Notes under the pieces: model-generated
The model's input: the letters and a program-made list of their open reading frames with translations, nothing else
Told to the model about the DNA's origin: nothing
Databases searched by the model: none
Shown: piece by piece, positions 33,952 through 44,548 of the stretch
Numbering within the stretch: position 1 is the first letter of the stretch
How the letters are laid out: every line of letters begins with the position of its first letter
DNA from: Smallanthus sonchifolius
Taxonomy: Eukaryota; Streptophyta; Magnoliopsida; Asterales; Asteraceae
DNA length: 64,000 nt
Direction: 5' to 3'
Assembly (NCBI GenBank): GCA_023525975.1
Contig: CM042044.1
Span: 16,106,501-16,170,500, forward strand
Position numbers and translations under genes: made by a program

Positions 33952-36837
33952 TGTAACATCCCAAAGTTTTAAAAGTTTAAACATAACTATAATCTAATTA
34001 ACTAGATTTAAAGTTAAGGAAAATGAGGGATAATTAGTGGAATTATAAGGGCCCAATGTGCCATTATGGAAAAGTAAAGGTGGTGAAAGGAAAAATTATC
34101 AAAAACCTAAACACCATATTAAGATTGCAGCCGCCACTTGCCTTTTCCTCGTACTCCTTTCTCGCCGGCTCAATCCACGCAACCCCTCCACCAGAGAACC
34201 CAAATCCGACCGATTAGCCACCATTGATCGGTTTACATGGGAGAGCTCGGTTCTGTTCCAAGCTCACGAAGACGACGATGAGAGGAATCTGAGGGAGAGT
34301 TCACGACGACGAAGTGGTGTACTTCGATGGTAGCAATAATGTCGGAACTCTATGAGGTGGTGGAAGGTGACTCGGTGGCGGAAAAGGGGTGGTAGTATGG
34401 TGTCGGTACTGGAAAAGAACCCGAAGATGGTGTGGTACAAGCTCACAGTAGTGATGGTGGCTGCGAGATGTTCAACAGCAGGGCGGAGATGGCTGATCGG
34501 GGTAGGTTCTGCGGGATGGGTTTTACGGTGGTGGTGATCTCACGATGGGGGTGACAAGGGCTGTTAAGGCCTGGTGACAGCGGTGGTTGATAGTGAGCTT
34601 CACGACGACGATGAGTCTGGGAGGGAGTTCACGTCAGAGATGTTAAACTTCACGGAAGTTTCACGACAATTTCCATATGGTGGCTGTTAGTGATTCATGT
34701 TGGTTGTATAAGCTTTAGGTTCATGGTGACATAGTGGTGGTGAGTTCACGGCAGATTCGAAGTTGAAACCGTGCTTTGGAATCGGTCGAGATTTTTGAAG
34801 GTTCCATTGCCAAGTTTCGGTTATAGACAAATCGTCGAATCGGTCATGGATAGAAGAGGCGACTCGGTTGCTCCTGTTCCTGACCCGAACAGCAACCTAG
34901 AGTGATGTTGAATCATGGTGAGCTTCATGATGGTATTGGTGGTTGTTAGTGGCCTTGTGATGGTTCTTGGTGGTTAGTAATGGCCGTAGTGGTTTTAAAA
35001 CGGTTTGTGATGGTTTCGGGTTAACGAGGGTGATCACAAGTTTCATGGGATGAAGACGGTTAGAGCACAAAGAGGGTTAACTACAAGAATTCCTTTAGTT
35101 GAGATGGTGTGTCGAGACGGGTTCGTGAACATTCGAATCACCCAATTTGGGGTCCGTATGGTCGAGTTTCGGGCACGATACGGGTTGGTATTTTAGACGC
35201 CGTGTCATGGAGGTACATTCCTTATAACCCATAAAATATTAATTATTATCGGTTCGGGTCAAGAATACCAGGTTCGAGGGGACATGTAGAGTTATATATA
35301 AATAACAAACAATAACCGACAAGATTTATTAATTATATATAAGTGATAAAAGTATGGAAGATAAATATTGATGCTTGTAGTCAAAGCTCAATTATTATTA
35401 TGAATTATTGTTGATTGAATTGAGTTGGAAATAGACAATTGGAATTGTCGGGTTTAGACCAAAAACAAACGGGACTCTGTCCGATTTTTGTTGGAACTAA
35501 GAAGTGCATTTTACCTAGACGTCCTCATTACGGTATGGGTTGTTTGGGAAGAGAACCAGTTTAGGCGAACTTAGCATGTTCGCTTGAAGCAAGGATGGCA
35601 AACTTAGCATGTTCGCCTAATGTAGAGGAGGCGAACTTATGGTAGCGAACTTATTAAGTTCGCTGGGCATTAACTAGGCGAACTTGGCCTATGTTCGCTT
35701 GTATGTTCGCTAGGGTTATAAGGGGCGAACTTAGCCTTAAGTTTGCCTAAAACATAAGGAGTAAACCCTTAGAGTCGGAATTAGGTCTGATGTGTCTTTA
35801 ACTACTCAATCCAGATCGTACATGACGTTGTTGGGCCTTTGTTAGGACAAAATGAGACTAGCTTATTAGGTGAGTTCTAGAGCCCTCATTTAAATGTTTT
35901 ATTAATGTTTTGGGCTGGTGTGCATACTTACGAAATGATGTTTAACGAAATGATGTTTTATGAAATGATGTTTACCAAAGGAAAGTTGAAATGTGTTTAT
36001 GAAGTGTTTTTCCAAAGAGGTTTATGAATGGTTTACGAATGGTTTAATGATGAAATGTTTTATAATAAAACGTACAAATGCTTTAACTGAAATGATGTAA
36101 AGGCGGTAACGGTTATTTTTAAAAAAGTCACAAAATGAACGAATCTGCCACGAGTTCTTTCGGGAACTAAGGTATGCATGTATGTTATGGGCCTTACCTT
36201 TTAGGGGCCTTTGTGGCTGGCCAACTGTTGTACAACTGGGTGGATAAAGGGGTGATGACGGTCACCATGGGATTACCGGGATCCCTATTGAAGGCACTAT
36301 TCCCTGCTAGGGAACATTGCTTAAGGTGAAGGTACGTGCTATCCTTTGGGATACCGTGCTTAAGGTGAAGGTGCGTGTATCCTTGTGGTACCGTTCCTAA
36401 GGTTCTGGTGTCGAACGGCTTTGGGGTATCGGGCCCTAGGTTTCTCCGCCAAAGGTAATGTACGGTGTCGAAGGGCCTAGTGGTGGCGTGCCTCGGGGTT
36501 TCTCCGCCATTATGCGATGAATGGAATTGACGGTTACGAAAAGGCGCATATTCGGTTCATGTTGACTTATGTTATGATGATATGATTACGAGGTTTTGAT
36601 AATGTTAAGTTATTGCATGTTTTTACGTACGCTTTTATTAAATGAATGAATTTTATGTTTTTGGCAAATGTAAATGTTAAAGTTTTATGTAATGCTAGAA
36701 CTCACCAGCGTAGCTGACTTTTAGTATGCACATTCAGGTTAAGGACATGTACGGAGGGACGGTGATGCTTGGCAAGCGATGAAGAGTTACCCGACTATTA
36801 CGATGATTGGCATCCCGTTACGTTATGTTTATGTTAT
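33952..36837 (+). mobile_element. 3'-truncated gypsy-type LTR
   Basis: It starts TGTAACATCCC, like the solo LTR at 4758-6861 on the opposite strand, and its distal half matches that LTR (block with CTCACCAGCGTAGCTGACTT at about 36703). The right end lacks the last 200 bp or so of the LTR and any CA terminus, and the 5 bp on the left (TTTGC) are not repeated on the right. It contains the GCGAACTTA array (35573-35748). The region near 34130-34700 is richer in GC but shows no recognisable protein. The copia integrase core is deleted at this point, so insertion was followed by deletion and repair. Confidence 0.7.
35573..35748. repeat. GCGAACTTA array in the truncated LTR
   Basis: About nine copies of GGCGAACTTA / TAAGTTCGC, in both orientations, within 176 bp. 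It is homologous in position to the array at 6193-6356. Confidence 0.75.
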
Positions 36838-36974
36838 GTAATTGAAGAGGGGAGTCAATGGAATTTGTGGTCAAGACCGAAGAGATAGGATTTTTGTCTA
36901 AGACTCATGACACTCACAAGAACGAAGAGATCCATGTGAAGTAATTGAAGAGAGGAGTCAATGGAATTTGTGGT
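36838..36974. repeat. 34-bp duplication at a deletion junction
   Basis: GTAATTGAAGAG[G/A]GGAGTCAA... of 34 bp occurs at 36838-36871 and 36941-36974 with one difference. The second copy is in its proper copia context (encoding PKTTNSIDSSLQL); the first abuts the truncated LTR. Confidence 0.8.
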
Positions 36975-37642
36975 TTTGGGCTTATGAGAAGATTTGTGAT
37001 GTTTTCCCTTGGAACAGGAGATACAGTGTTCCACAGGAGAAAACTCTTTGAGAGGCAATCAGGCGACAAGGTTTCCTCGAACCAGGCGGTTCATGGTTTT
37101 AAAATTTAGGTGTCCCAACCTTATATGCCACATAAATGATTCATCTTCAGAAGCCTTTGAGGGAAAGCATGATTCAATTCCCGATGGGTTGTTCATATCC
37201 AAGCTATAGGTGTTGTATCTTTTGGGAGCACGCATGAGAATGAGTTCTTCTGGAATCACCACTCTAGGCTTCAAGATCAGGCATTCTTTTGAATTGAACA
37301 GGGCACAAAAGTCTTTATTACAAATCTGAGAGACGCTCATCAGATTGTACTTCAATTGGGGAACGAAGTTGACATGCTCCAGACTATTTACACCATTCGA
37401 TACTGTTCCTTATCCTTCAATCTTTCCTCCCCGTGGATTGCCAGCAAAAGCTACGTAATCTCCATCAATTGGATGATAATTTTGCAACAAGTTAAAATGA
37501 CCGGTCATGTGTCTTGAATATCCACTATATGCATGCCAAATGTTATCTCCAGTTCTTCTTGGTTGACCCTATACATAATGAACCATTTAGACATTTTGAC
37601 CAATACCATTGCTATCAAGAAGTTTCTTGTCAGGATAGAACA
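36872..37642 (-). pseudogene. copia gag-pre-integrase domain and protease-end region
   Basis: Minus strand: LKYNLMSVSQICNKDFCALF, later HIRLGHLNFKTMNRLVRGNL (the HxLGH zinc-binding His of the pre-integrase domain), then EHCISCSKGKHHKSSHKPKT with the paired Cys that complete the HHCC zinc finger. Upstream (toward 37642) are stop-containing pieces with WHAYSGYSRHMTG and YVAFAGN, the segment that follows the copia protease. It is interrupted by the gypsy at 37643. Confidence 0.82.
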
Positions 37643-37760
37643 TGTAACACCTGCCCCAAAAATGTCCGAGATTTGACAAAAGGTAAAACCCTAAGGACTA
37701 TAAGTGTAATCATACTTAAGTTCAGGGTTTAAAATAAAAAATTAGGGATTTAAGACCTTA

Positions 37761-38130
37761 GCGGACCGCTAAGGTTAAGCATAACGGTCCGCTAAACAAG
37801 CAAAGTTGGGTGGCGAACCGCCATTACCTAAGTAACGGTCCTCTACGTAGGGACTAAGAAATGAACCTGGTGAAGCCACGTGTATAGTGACTAATGGTCA
37901 TATAGTCTAACACGTGTACTCGTGGCGGACCGCCACGCCACGTGGTAACGGTCCGCCAACCGCAAAATAATCAGAACTCACCACGCGTAAGGGCGGCGGA
38001 CCGCTACGCCCCTAGGTAACGGTCCGCTAGCCGCAAACCCTTATTCGGTATAATCAGTGAATGACATTTAGGGCTGACGCCATCCAAGGCGGTGGCGGAC
38101 CGCCACGCCCTGTGTAGCGGTCCGCTACGG
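37761..38130. repeat. GCGGACCGC / GCGGTCCGC paired array in the LTR
   Basis: Five pairs alternate: a GCGGACCGC form followed 12-25 bp later by an ACGGTCCGC form, so each pair is an inverted repeat that could fold into a hairpin. Two of the ten motifs are degenerate (GCGAACCGC, ACGGTCCTC). The last pair ends about 16 bp before the TATA box. Confidence 0.85.
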
Positions 38131-38145
38131 GTCAATTATTCAGCC

Positions 38146-38154
38146 TATAAATAG
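38146..38154 (+). promoter_or_regulatory. TATA box of the gypsy 5' LTR
   Basis: TATAAATAG in the context CAGCC...CCATTCG; the identical box is at 45075-45083 in the 3' LTR. Confidence 0.75.
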
Positions 38155-39219
38155 CCATTCGATTTCAACAGTTTTTCTCATCCCAAATTCGAAACCAACG
38201 TTCAAAACTTGTTCAGGAACATCCTTAGTGGGTTCCCAACGATCCTAGTTCGATTCCCGCTCCTCGTAGTGCTCGGTTTAAGAAGAAACGCTCGTAAAAA
38301 GGTCGGAACGCTAGAGAAATCAGGTTAAGAAGCTAGAAGCTAAGCTTTGAACTTTAGAGGCTCATTCCTACAAATAAGGTGAATACTTTATCTCTCTCAA
38401 AACTTGTGTCAAATATTTTATTTGCAAAAATGGCTAAATAAAGATTAAAGAAATAATGCTCAATGTTCTTCTATGAATAAAGCATTCAGGCCATAGGTAT
38501 ACGTAAAACTTGCAAGGGATACACGGGTCTCGGGTGAAATTCCCAAATTGTGGCTGGTGATTATTTTATAATAAATGAAGGACGTGGAGTTCTCGTTATT
38601 ATAAGCTATGACGCCAGTGCATACAGTGGTGCACACGGTCAGAACATGGGTCTGATGAATGTGTAGATTGAACAGGAAGTTGTGATTATCAACTTAATAC
38701 TTATTTGTGCCAAAATAATTTTATGTCAAGATATTGTATTCACCAGCATTTGCGCTGACGTTTTATTTTCCAAATGTTTTCCAGGTAACGATTAAAATAT
38801 GATGATAGGTGTTTACGGGCAGACATAAGATCTAACCCAGTAAAAAGGATGGTATGCACGTAGGATTCTCAGGCCTCGTGTAAAGGGAAATCCTAAAGAA
38901 AGGAGATAGGACCAGGGAACTGATCAACCCTATGTTGTACTATTTCCAGTGGCTCATCATGTATTTGATTTCAAACTTGTTTTTTAATCAAATGAGAAGG
39001 GCATTGAAACCCTATGTTTATAAAGTAAATACAAGGCTTTTGTTTTCCAACTGAGTTTTGGTATTTACAATTACAACACTTGAGGGTGAAAGAATAATGA
39101 AATGATCCTTTGAAAAAGACTTCCGCTGTATTTTATAAAACTCTGAAATCAAGTAACCAAAGTGATACCAATCAGGCTCGCACACGTCTAGGGGGTGCCT
39201 GAGGCGGGGTGTGACAGGT

Positions 39220-39232
39220 TGGTATCAGAGCC
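39220..39232 (+). other. Primer-binding site of the second gypsy
   Basis: TGGTATCAGAGCC is three bases after the LTR end, a perfect match to the consensus initiator tRNA-Met site. Confidence 0.9.
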
Positions 39233-39575
39233 ACATGTTTTAGAGAATTAGATAATTGGATCTAGTATCTAAGCTTTAACCATGAATGTTTTAAGAAAAA
39301 TAAGCTTTAACTATAATGCTTTTAAGATAAGAAAACAAGGCGACCTTCTGATCGGTATGTAGTTATCTGACAAACAGAATTGTTCTGTCTAAGGAAAGAG
39401 CGGTGTATAAATCTCTCATAGACCCGTCGCTCTTACCTGGAAACATATCTGTTGGAGGTACTACTCTGGAAAGATAACCATCCTTGTAGAACTTTAGCTA
39501 AGATTAATATACTGGCTTTAGTATCTAAGTCTTGACTAAACGAATAAGACAAATACTAATATGATAAGATTGCAG

Positions 39576-41110
39576 ATGTCTGGAGGAAACACTATTCCAT
39601 ATTACGATCCTAATCGTCCTGTTAAGAAAGAATCCCCGGAATATCATCCGTTAGGCTCACAACAGAATCATATTATGAAACTATTCTTGTTCCTGCTCCG
39701 CATAGAAATGAGAATGCGCCAGGAAATGAGAGGGAGCAAATGCTGTTAAACCGAATAGCCGAACTGGAAAGAGAAAAGGCTGAAGTTGAAGCTTGAAATA
39801 CTCTACTAGTTCAGGCTCTTGAAGACAAGAACATTAGAAATTTCTGAATATGTTTTATATGAATTATCTTTGAAAAATATTTTATTAATAAAAAGTTATG
39901 TTTTACATCAATTCATGTTCTTTTGATAGTATGTCGAAACAAACTGGACCATCTCAAAACACGAGGGAAAAAGGAAGCAAGCAGAAAACGATGCGGAAAA
40001 TAATAATTCTCGTGTTGAACTTCAAAAGATGATAACGGAAGGAATCAAGGATTCTCTTCCAATGATCTTTACGGAGCTAGAAAAAAGACAAACATATAAA
40101 ATATCTGTTCAACCTTCAGTTCCTCAATCTGTTCATTCTTGTCAAACTTGAACAGTGACCCAATCGAAACCTATTACTCTTGAACCAAAGGGTTCTGTTT
40201 CTCATAAATCCAAGAAGACCGAAAGAGAAGAATATTACCATAACTCTTCCGAAGAAGAAAGTATGGGTAATAATTATGGTCACGTAGCAAAGAAGAAAAA
40301 GGAAGTAGATTGTACTTATAAGATGTTCCAGGATTGTAAGCCATACAATTTTGCTAGAAAAGAAGGAGGAACTGCCACACTAAGGTGGATTGAGAAGACT
40401 GAGTCAGTTTTGGCTATCAGCAAGTGTGCTGAGGATGATAAGGTTTTATATGCCTCTAATTTATTCAAAGATCAAGCTTTAGAGTGGTGGAACAACATCA
40501 TTGCTGCCAAAGGCAGAGAAGCAGCTAATACGATAGGTTGGAACGCCTTTAGGACAAGAGTAGAGAAGAAATATGTTCCCCAGAATGAAAAGGGAACAAA
40601 TTGAAGGAAAATTTCTAAGTTTAAGGATGATCGGAACCAATCATCAGGAGTATGCAACCAAACTCCTGGAATATGCTAGAATAGTTCCGCATATAGCTAC
40701 TCCTGAATCAAACCTGATCAAGCGTTATATTTGGGGTTTGATTGGTGAGATCCGCGACATGGTAAAAGTCACAAATTGTGAAAATATTGATGATGCCATG
40801 GATCTGGGGGCATCATTAACCACCAGCCTGATAAGAAATCATGAAGAAGGAAAATAGAAAAAGGAAGCTACTTGGAAAGGTCCAAGTGGAATCAAGAAGT
40901 CACCCTTTGTTCCTCGGAATAACAATTCTTCTATTCCTAAATGTCCAAGGTGCAGGCAGAGACATTTGGGACAATGTCGTGCTGGAATTTTATGTAACTA
41001 TTGCAAAATGTCCGGACACAAAACAGAGGATTGCTTCAAGAAGACGTCAATCACTTGTTATGGTTGTGGTGAAGCAGGCCACATCAAAATCAATTATCTG
41101 AAGCAGAAGA
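39576..41110 (+). pseudogene. gypsy gag polyprotein (broken)
   Basis: A first ATG at 39576 gives MSGGNTIPYYDPNRPVKKE and, after a frame change, a coiled coil LLNRIAELEREKAE. A candidate small intron (GT at 39852 to AG at 39929, 78 nt) ends just before a second ATG at 39931 (MSKQTGPSQNTR). The capsid domain is clear at 40330-40600: MFQDCKPYNFARKEGGTATL, then LFKDQALEWWNNI and WNAFRTRVEKKYVP. It then continues in another frame to 40855. Two zinc knuckles follow: CNYCKMSGHKTEDC, which is intact, and CYGCGEAGHIKINY, whose last Cys is Tyr. Frame changes occur near 39985 and 40585, with a TGA at 40149. Confidence 0.8.
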
Positions 41111-43454
41111 AGACAGATGGGACAGGTCCCAAACCTGCAGATGGAGTGAAGAAGAATGCACGAGCATTCGTTCTTAACACTCACGAAGCAGCAGGTATGC
41201 CCGATGTTATTACGTGTACATTTCTTGTCAATGATATTTATGCTCGAGTTTTATTTGACTCTGGTGCAAACCAAAGTTTTATAGATCATAGATTCTGTAG
41301 ACTGTTAAATAAAACTCTAGCTAAATTAGACAAGAAATATGTGGTAGAGACTGCCAACGGTGACCTCGTCCAAATTTATGAAATCCTTAACGATTGCCAT
41401 ATCACATTATCAGGACATGTTCTACCTGCAAAATTGTTGCCAATGACTTTGGCAGGTTTTGACATTGTCTTAGGAATGGATTGGTTAGCCTCTAACCAAG
41501 CCCGTATCCTATTTTATAAAAAGGCAATAGTACTTCGTTCACCAAAAGGGGACATTCTTACGATCAATGGCGATAAATTATCCAACTCTGTTGGAATAAT
41601 TTCTATACTGAAAGCCACACAATACCTAAGAAAAGGATGCTTAGCATACCTTGTTTTCGTAACTACCGACACCAAGGCAAAAATTGAAGATGTGCCGATT
41701 GTGGCTGAATTTCCTGATGTTTTCCCTGATAAACTGCCTGGAATTCCACCTGAGAGAGAAGTAGAGTTCAGAATCAATCTGGTACCCGTTACAACACCTA
41801 TTGCTAAATCCCCGTACAGATTAGCCCCAAATGAAATGGCAGAATTGAAGAAGCAATTAGATGAATTACTGGAAAAATGATTTATAAGACCAAGCTCATC
41901 ACCTTGGGGAGCTCCAGTTCTATTCGTTAAGAAGAAGGATGGATCGATGCGTATATGTATCGATTATCGTGAACTTAATAAAGTTACGATAAAGAATCGT
42001 TATCCACTCCCTCGCATTGATGATCTTTTTTATCAACTCCAAGGAGCTCGTTGCTTTTCTAAAATTGATCTTCGTTCCGGTTACTACCAATTGAAAGTTC
42101 AGGAAGAAGACATTTCTAAAACTGCTTTCAAACTCGATATGGTCATTATGAGTTCACGGTAATGCCTTTTGGACTTACTAATGCACCGGCAGCATTCATG
42201 GATATGATGAATCGAGTTTGTAAACCATACCTAGACAAATTCGTTATCGTATTCATTGACGATATTCTTATATATTCCAAAAGTAAGGAAGATCATGCCG
42301 ATCACTTGAAAATCTTACTTAAAATTCCGAGAACAGAGAAGTTATACGCTAAGTTCTTGAAATGTGAATTCTGGCTATCAGAAGTTCAATTCCTTGGTCA
42401 TGTAATCAATGCCAATGGTATTCAAGTTGACCCTATCAAAATTAAAGCCATATCTAAATGGGAAATCCCAAAGTCACCAACTGAAATCCAAAATTTTCTC
42501 GGTTTAGCTGGTTACTATCAAACATTTATTCAAGATTTCTCTCGAATCGCAGTACCATTAACTTCTCCGACCCGTAAGTCAGCTAAGTATGAATGGGGTC
42601 CTAAACAATCTGAAGCTTTCGAAACTCTAAAACATAAATTGACTCAAGCACCCATAATTGCTTTGCCAGATGGAAATGAAGGCTTTTCAGTTTACTGTGA
42701 TGCTTCACACACCGGCTTTGGTTGTGTGTTAATGCAAGGAAGCAAAGTCATTGCTTATGTTTCTCGGCAATTAAAAACTCATGAAAAGAATTATACGACT
42801 CATGATTTAGAGTTGGGCGCCATAATCTTCGCTCTGAAATTATGGAGGCACTATCTTTATGGAGTCAAATTCACTATATTCACTGATCATAAAAGCCTGA
42901 AGTATATATTCAGTCAAAAAGAACTGAATATGAGGCAAAGACGTTGGATAGAAGTCCTTAATGATTATGATTGTGAAATCTGTTATCATGAAGGAAAGGC
43001 CAATGTCGTAGCTGATGCTCTAAGCAGAAAAGAACATGAGAAACCGAAACGAGTTCGTGCTTTAAGACTCGATCTCCAAATCGATCTTATTACTCGTATT
43101 AAGGAATCTCATAAACTTGCTTTGCAAGAACCTAACCTTGAGAAAGAAGGATTGGGAGGCATAATTGATCAGTTGGTCAAAGTAGATGATGAAATTCTTA
43201 GAATGAATAAGAGAATCTGGGTTCCTATCTATGGAAATACTCATGAAGAAATTCTTGAGGAAGCTCATAAATCTAAATATACAATGCATCCTGGAAGCGA
43301 TAAGATGTACAAAAACCTAAAAGCCAATTACTGGTGGATAGGAATGAAGAAACATATCGCTATCTATGTTGCAAAATTTTTAACCTGTTCTCAAGTAAAA
43401 GCTGAACATCAGAAACCTTCTGGATTATTACAGAAACTTGAAATTCTAGTCTGA
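41111..43454 (+). pseudogene. gypsy protease, reverse transcriptase, RNase H and integrase zinc-binding domain
   Basis: Protease: VLFDSGANQSFIDHRF (about 41247-41295) carries the DSGA active site; DIVLGMDWLASNQARI follows. RT: FVKKKDGSMRICIDYRELNK, YQLQGARCFSKIDLRSGYYQ and the catalytic VFIDDILIYSKS at about 42250. RNase H: FSVYCDASHTGFGCVLMQ and TDHKSLKYIFSQKELNMRQR. The integrase N-terminal zinc region ends the frame (HPGSDKMYKNLKANYWW). Lesions: TGA at 41878-41880 where Gly is expected, one missing base near 42128 that breaks the frame before YGHYEF, and TGA at 43452-43454 where Trp is expected. Everything else reads well, so the copy decayed recently. Confidence 0.9.
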
Positions 43455-44165
43455 AAATGGGAAATGATAACCATGGACTTTATCACGAAACTTCCCCGAA
43501 CAAGTCGAGGGAATGATACAATTTGGGTTATCATTGATAGACTTACCAAGTCTGCTCATTTTCTTCCTATGAAAGAAACATACATCATGGATAAGTTGGC
43601 ACAATTATACGTTAATGAAATCGTAACATTACACGGTGTGCCCTTATCTATCATGTCAGATAGAGATAGTAGATTTACTTCTCAATTTTGGCAAAGTTTC
43701 CAGAAAGCTCTGGGTACTAAATTGAATCTTAGCATTGCCTACCATCCTCAGACGGACAGGCAGAGCGAAAGAATAATTCAAACACTTGAAGATATGTTAA
43801 GAGCTTGTGTCATCAATTTTGGAGGAAGTTGGGATAACCACCTACCTCTAATAGAATTCTCCTACAATAATAGCTATCATACGAGTATATATGCCGCTCC
43901 TTTTGAAGCCTTAAACGGTCGCAAGTGTCAAACTCCAATATTTTGGTCCAAAATAAGTGAAAATCAGTTGTCTGGACCGGAAATAGTCCTGGAAACAACT
44001 GAGAAAGTTATCCAAATAAAGGATATGTTGAAAGCAACACGTGATCATCAAAAGAGTTATGTTGATAAGAGACGAAAGCCGTTAGAATTCAACATCGGTG
44101 ACAACGTTCTGTTAAAAGTTTCACCCTGGAAAGACGTTGTAAGATTTGGAAAAAAAGGAAATTAA
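43455..44165 (+). pseudogene. gypsy integrase catalytic core
   Basis: It continues the pol frame after the TGA: WEMITMDFITKLPRTSRG with the first catalytic Asp, IMSDRDSRFTSQFWQSF with the second, and RIIQTLEDMLRACVI with the catalytic Glu, all with the spacing of a DD35E core. GPY-like and linker sequence follows (KSYVDKRRKPLEFNIGD). The frame breaks at 44160 in GKKGN where one base is missing. The active residues are intact. Confidence 0.88.
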
Positions 44166-44513
44166 GTCCTAGATTCGTATGACCATTTAAAATTCTGAAA
44201 AGAGTTGGGCCTGTGGCTTATCAACTCAAGCTGCCAGATACAATGAATGGAGTACACGATGTATTCCATGGGTCAAATCTGCGTAAGTGTTTGGCAGATG
44301 AATCTTTGGCAACGCCCTTACAAGATGTAGAGGTAGATGAGAAATTAAGATTTGTGAAACAACCTTTGCAAATTGAGGACAAGCAGGAAAAGAGATTGAA
44401 AAAAGAAAGAAATTGATTATTGTGAAGGTAAAATGGAACTCCAGACGTGGACCTGAGTACACGTGGGAACTGGAGTCTGAAATGAGAAAGAAATATCCAC
44501 ACCTATTTGAGTA
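44166..44513 (+). pseudogene. gypsy integrase tail, chromodomain-like end
   Basis: After the frame break: AYQLKLPDTMNGVHDVFHGS and LRKCLADESLATPLQDVEVD, then a second frame change near 44410, then VKVKWNSRRGPEYTWELESE and KKYPHLFE followed by TAA. This last block is the usual terminal segment of plant chromovirus-type integrases. It ends immediately before the palindromic box. Confidence 0.8.
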
Positions 44514-44548
44514 AACTCGAGGACGAGTTTCAAACAAGGTGGGGAGGA
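44514..44548 (+). other. Palindromic box and polypurine tract of the second gypsy
   Basis: AACTCGAGGACGAGTT (44514-44529) is a near-perfect palindrome, followed by the purine run AAGGTGGGGAGGA abutting the 3' LTR at 44549. Confidence 0.85.

Larger units (their letters stand above)
37643..39216 (+). repeat. 5' LTR of the second gypsy
   Basis: 1574 bp, TGTAACACC...GTGTGACA. TATA box at 38146-38154. The GGACCGC array at 37761-38130 lies directly upstream of the TATA box. Confidence 0.92.

Noticed and set aside
34058..34537. Possible host exon in the GC-rich part of the truncated LTR
   Set aside because: Overlapping open frames on both strands, no motif, and the segment lies inside an LTR that begins TGTAACATCCC.
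41111..44165. Endogenous pararetrovirus
   Set aside because: The RT resembles those of pararetroviruses, but an integrase core, flanking LTRs, a primer site and a 5-bp target duplication show a Ty3/gypsy retrotransposon.
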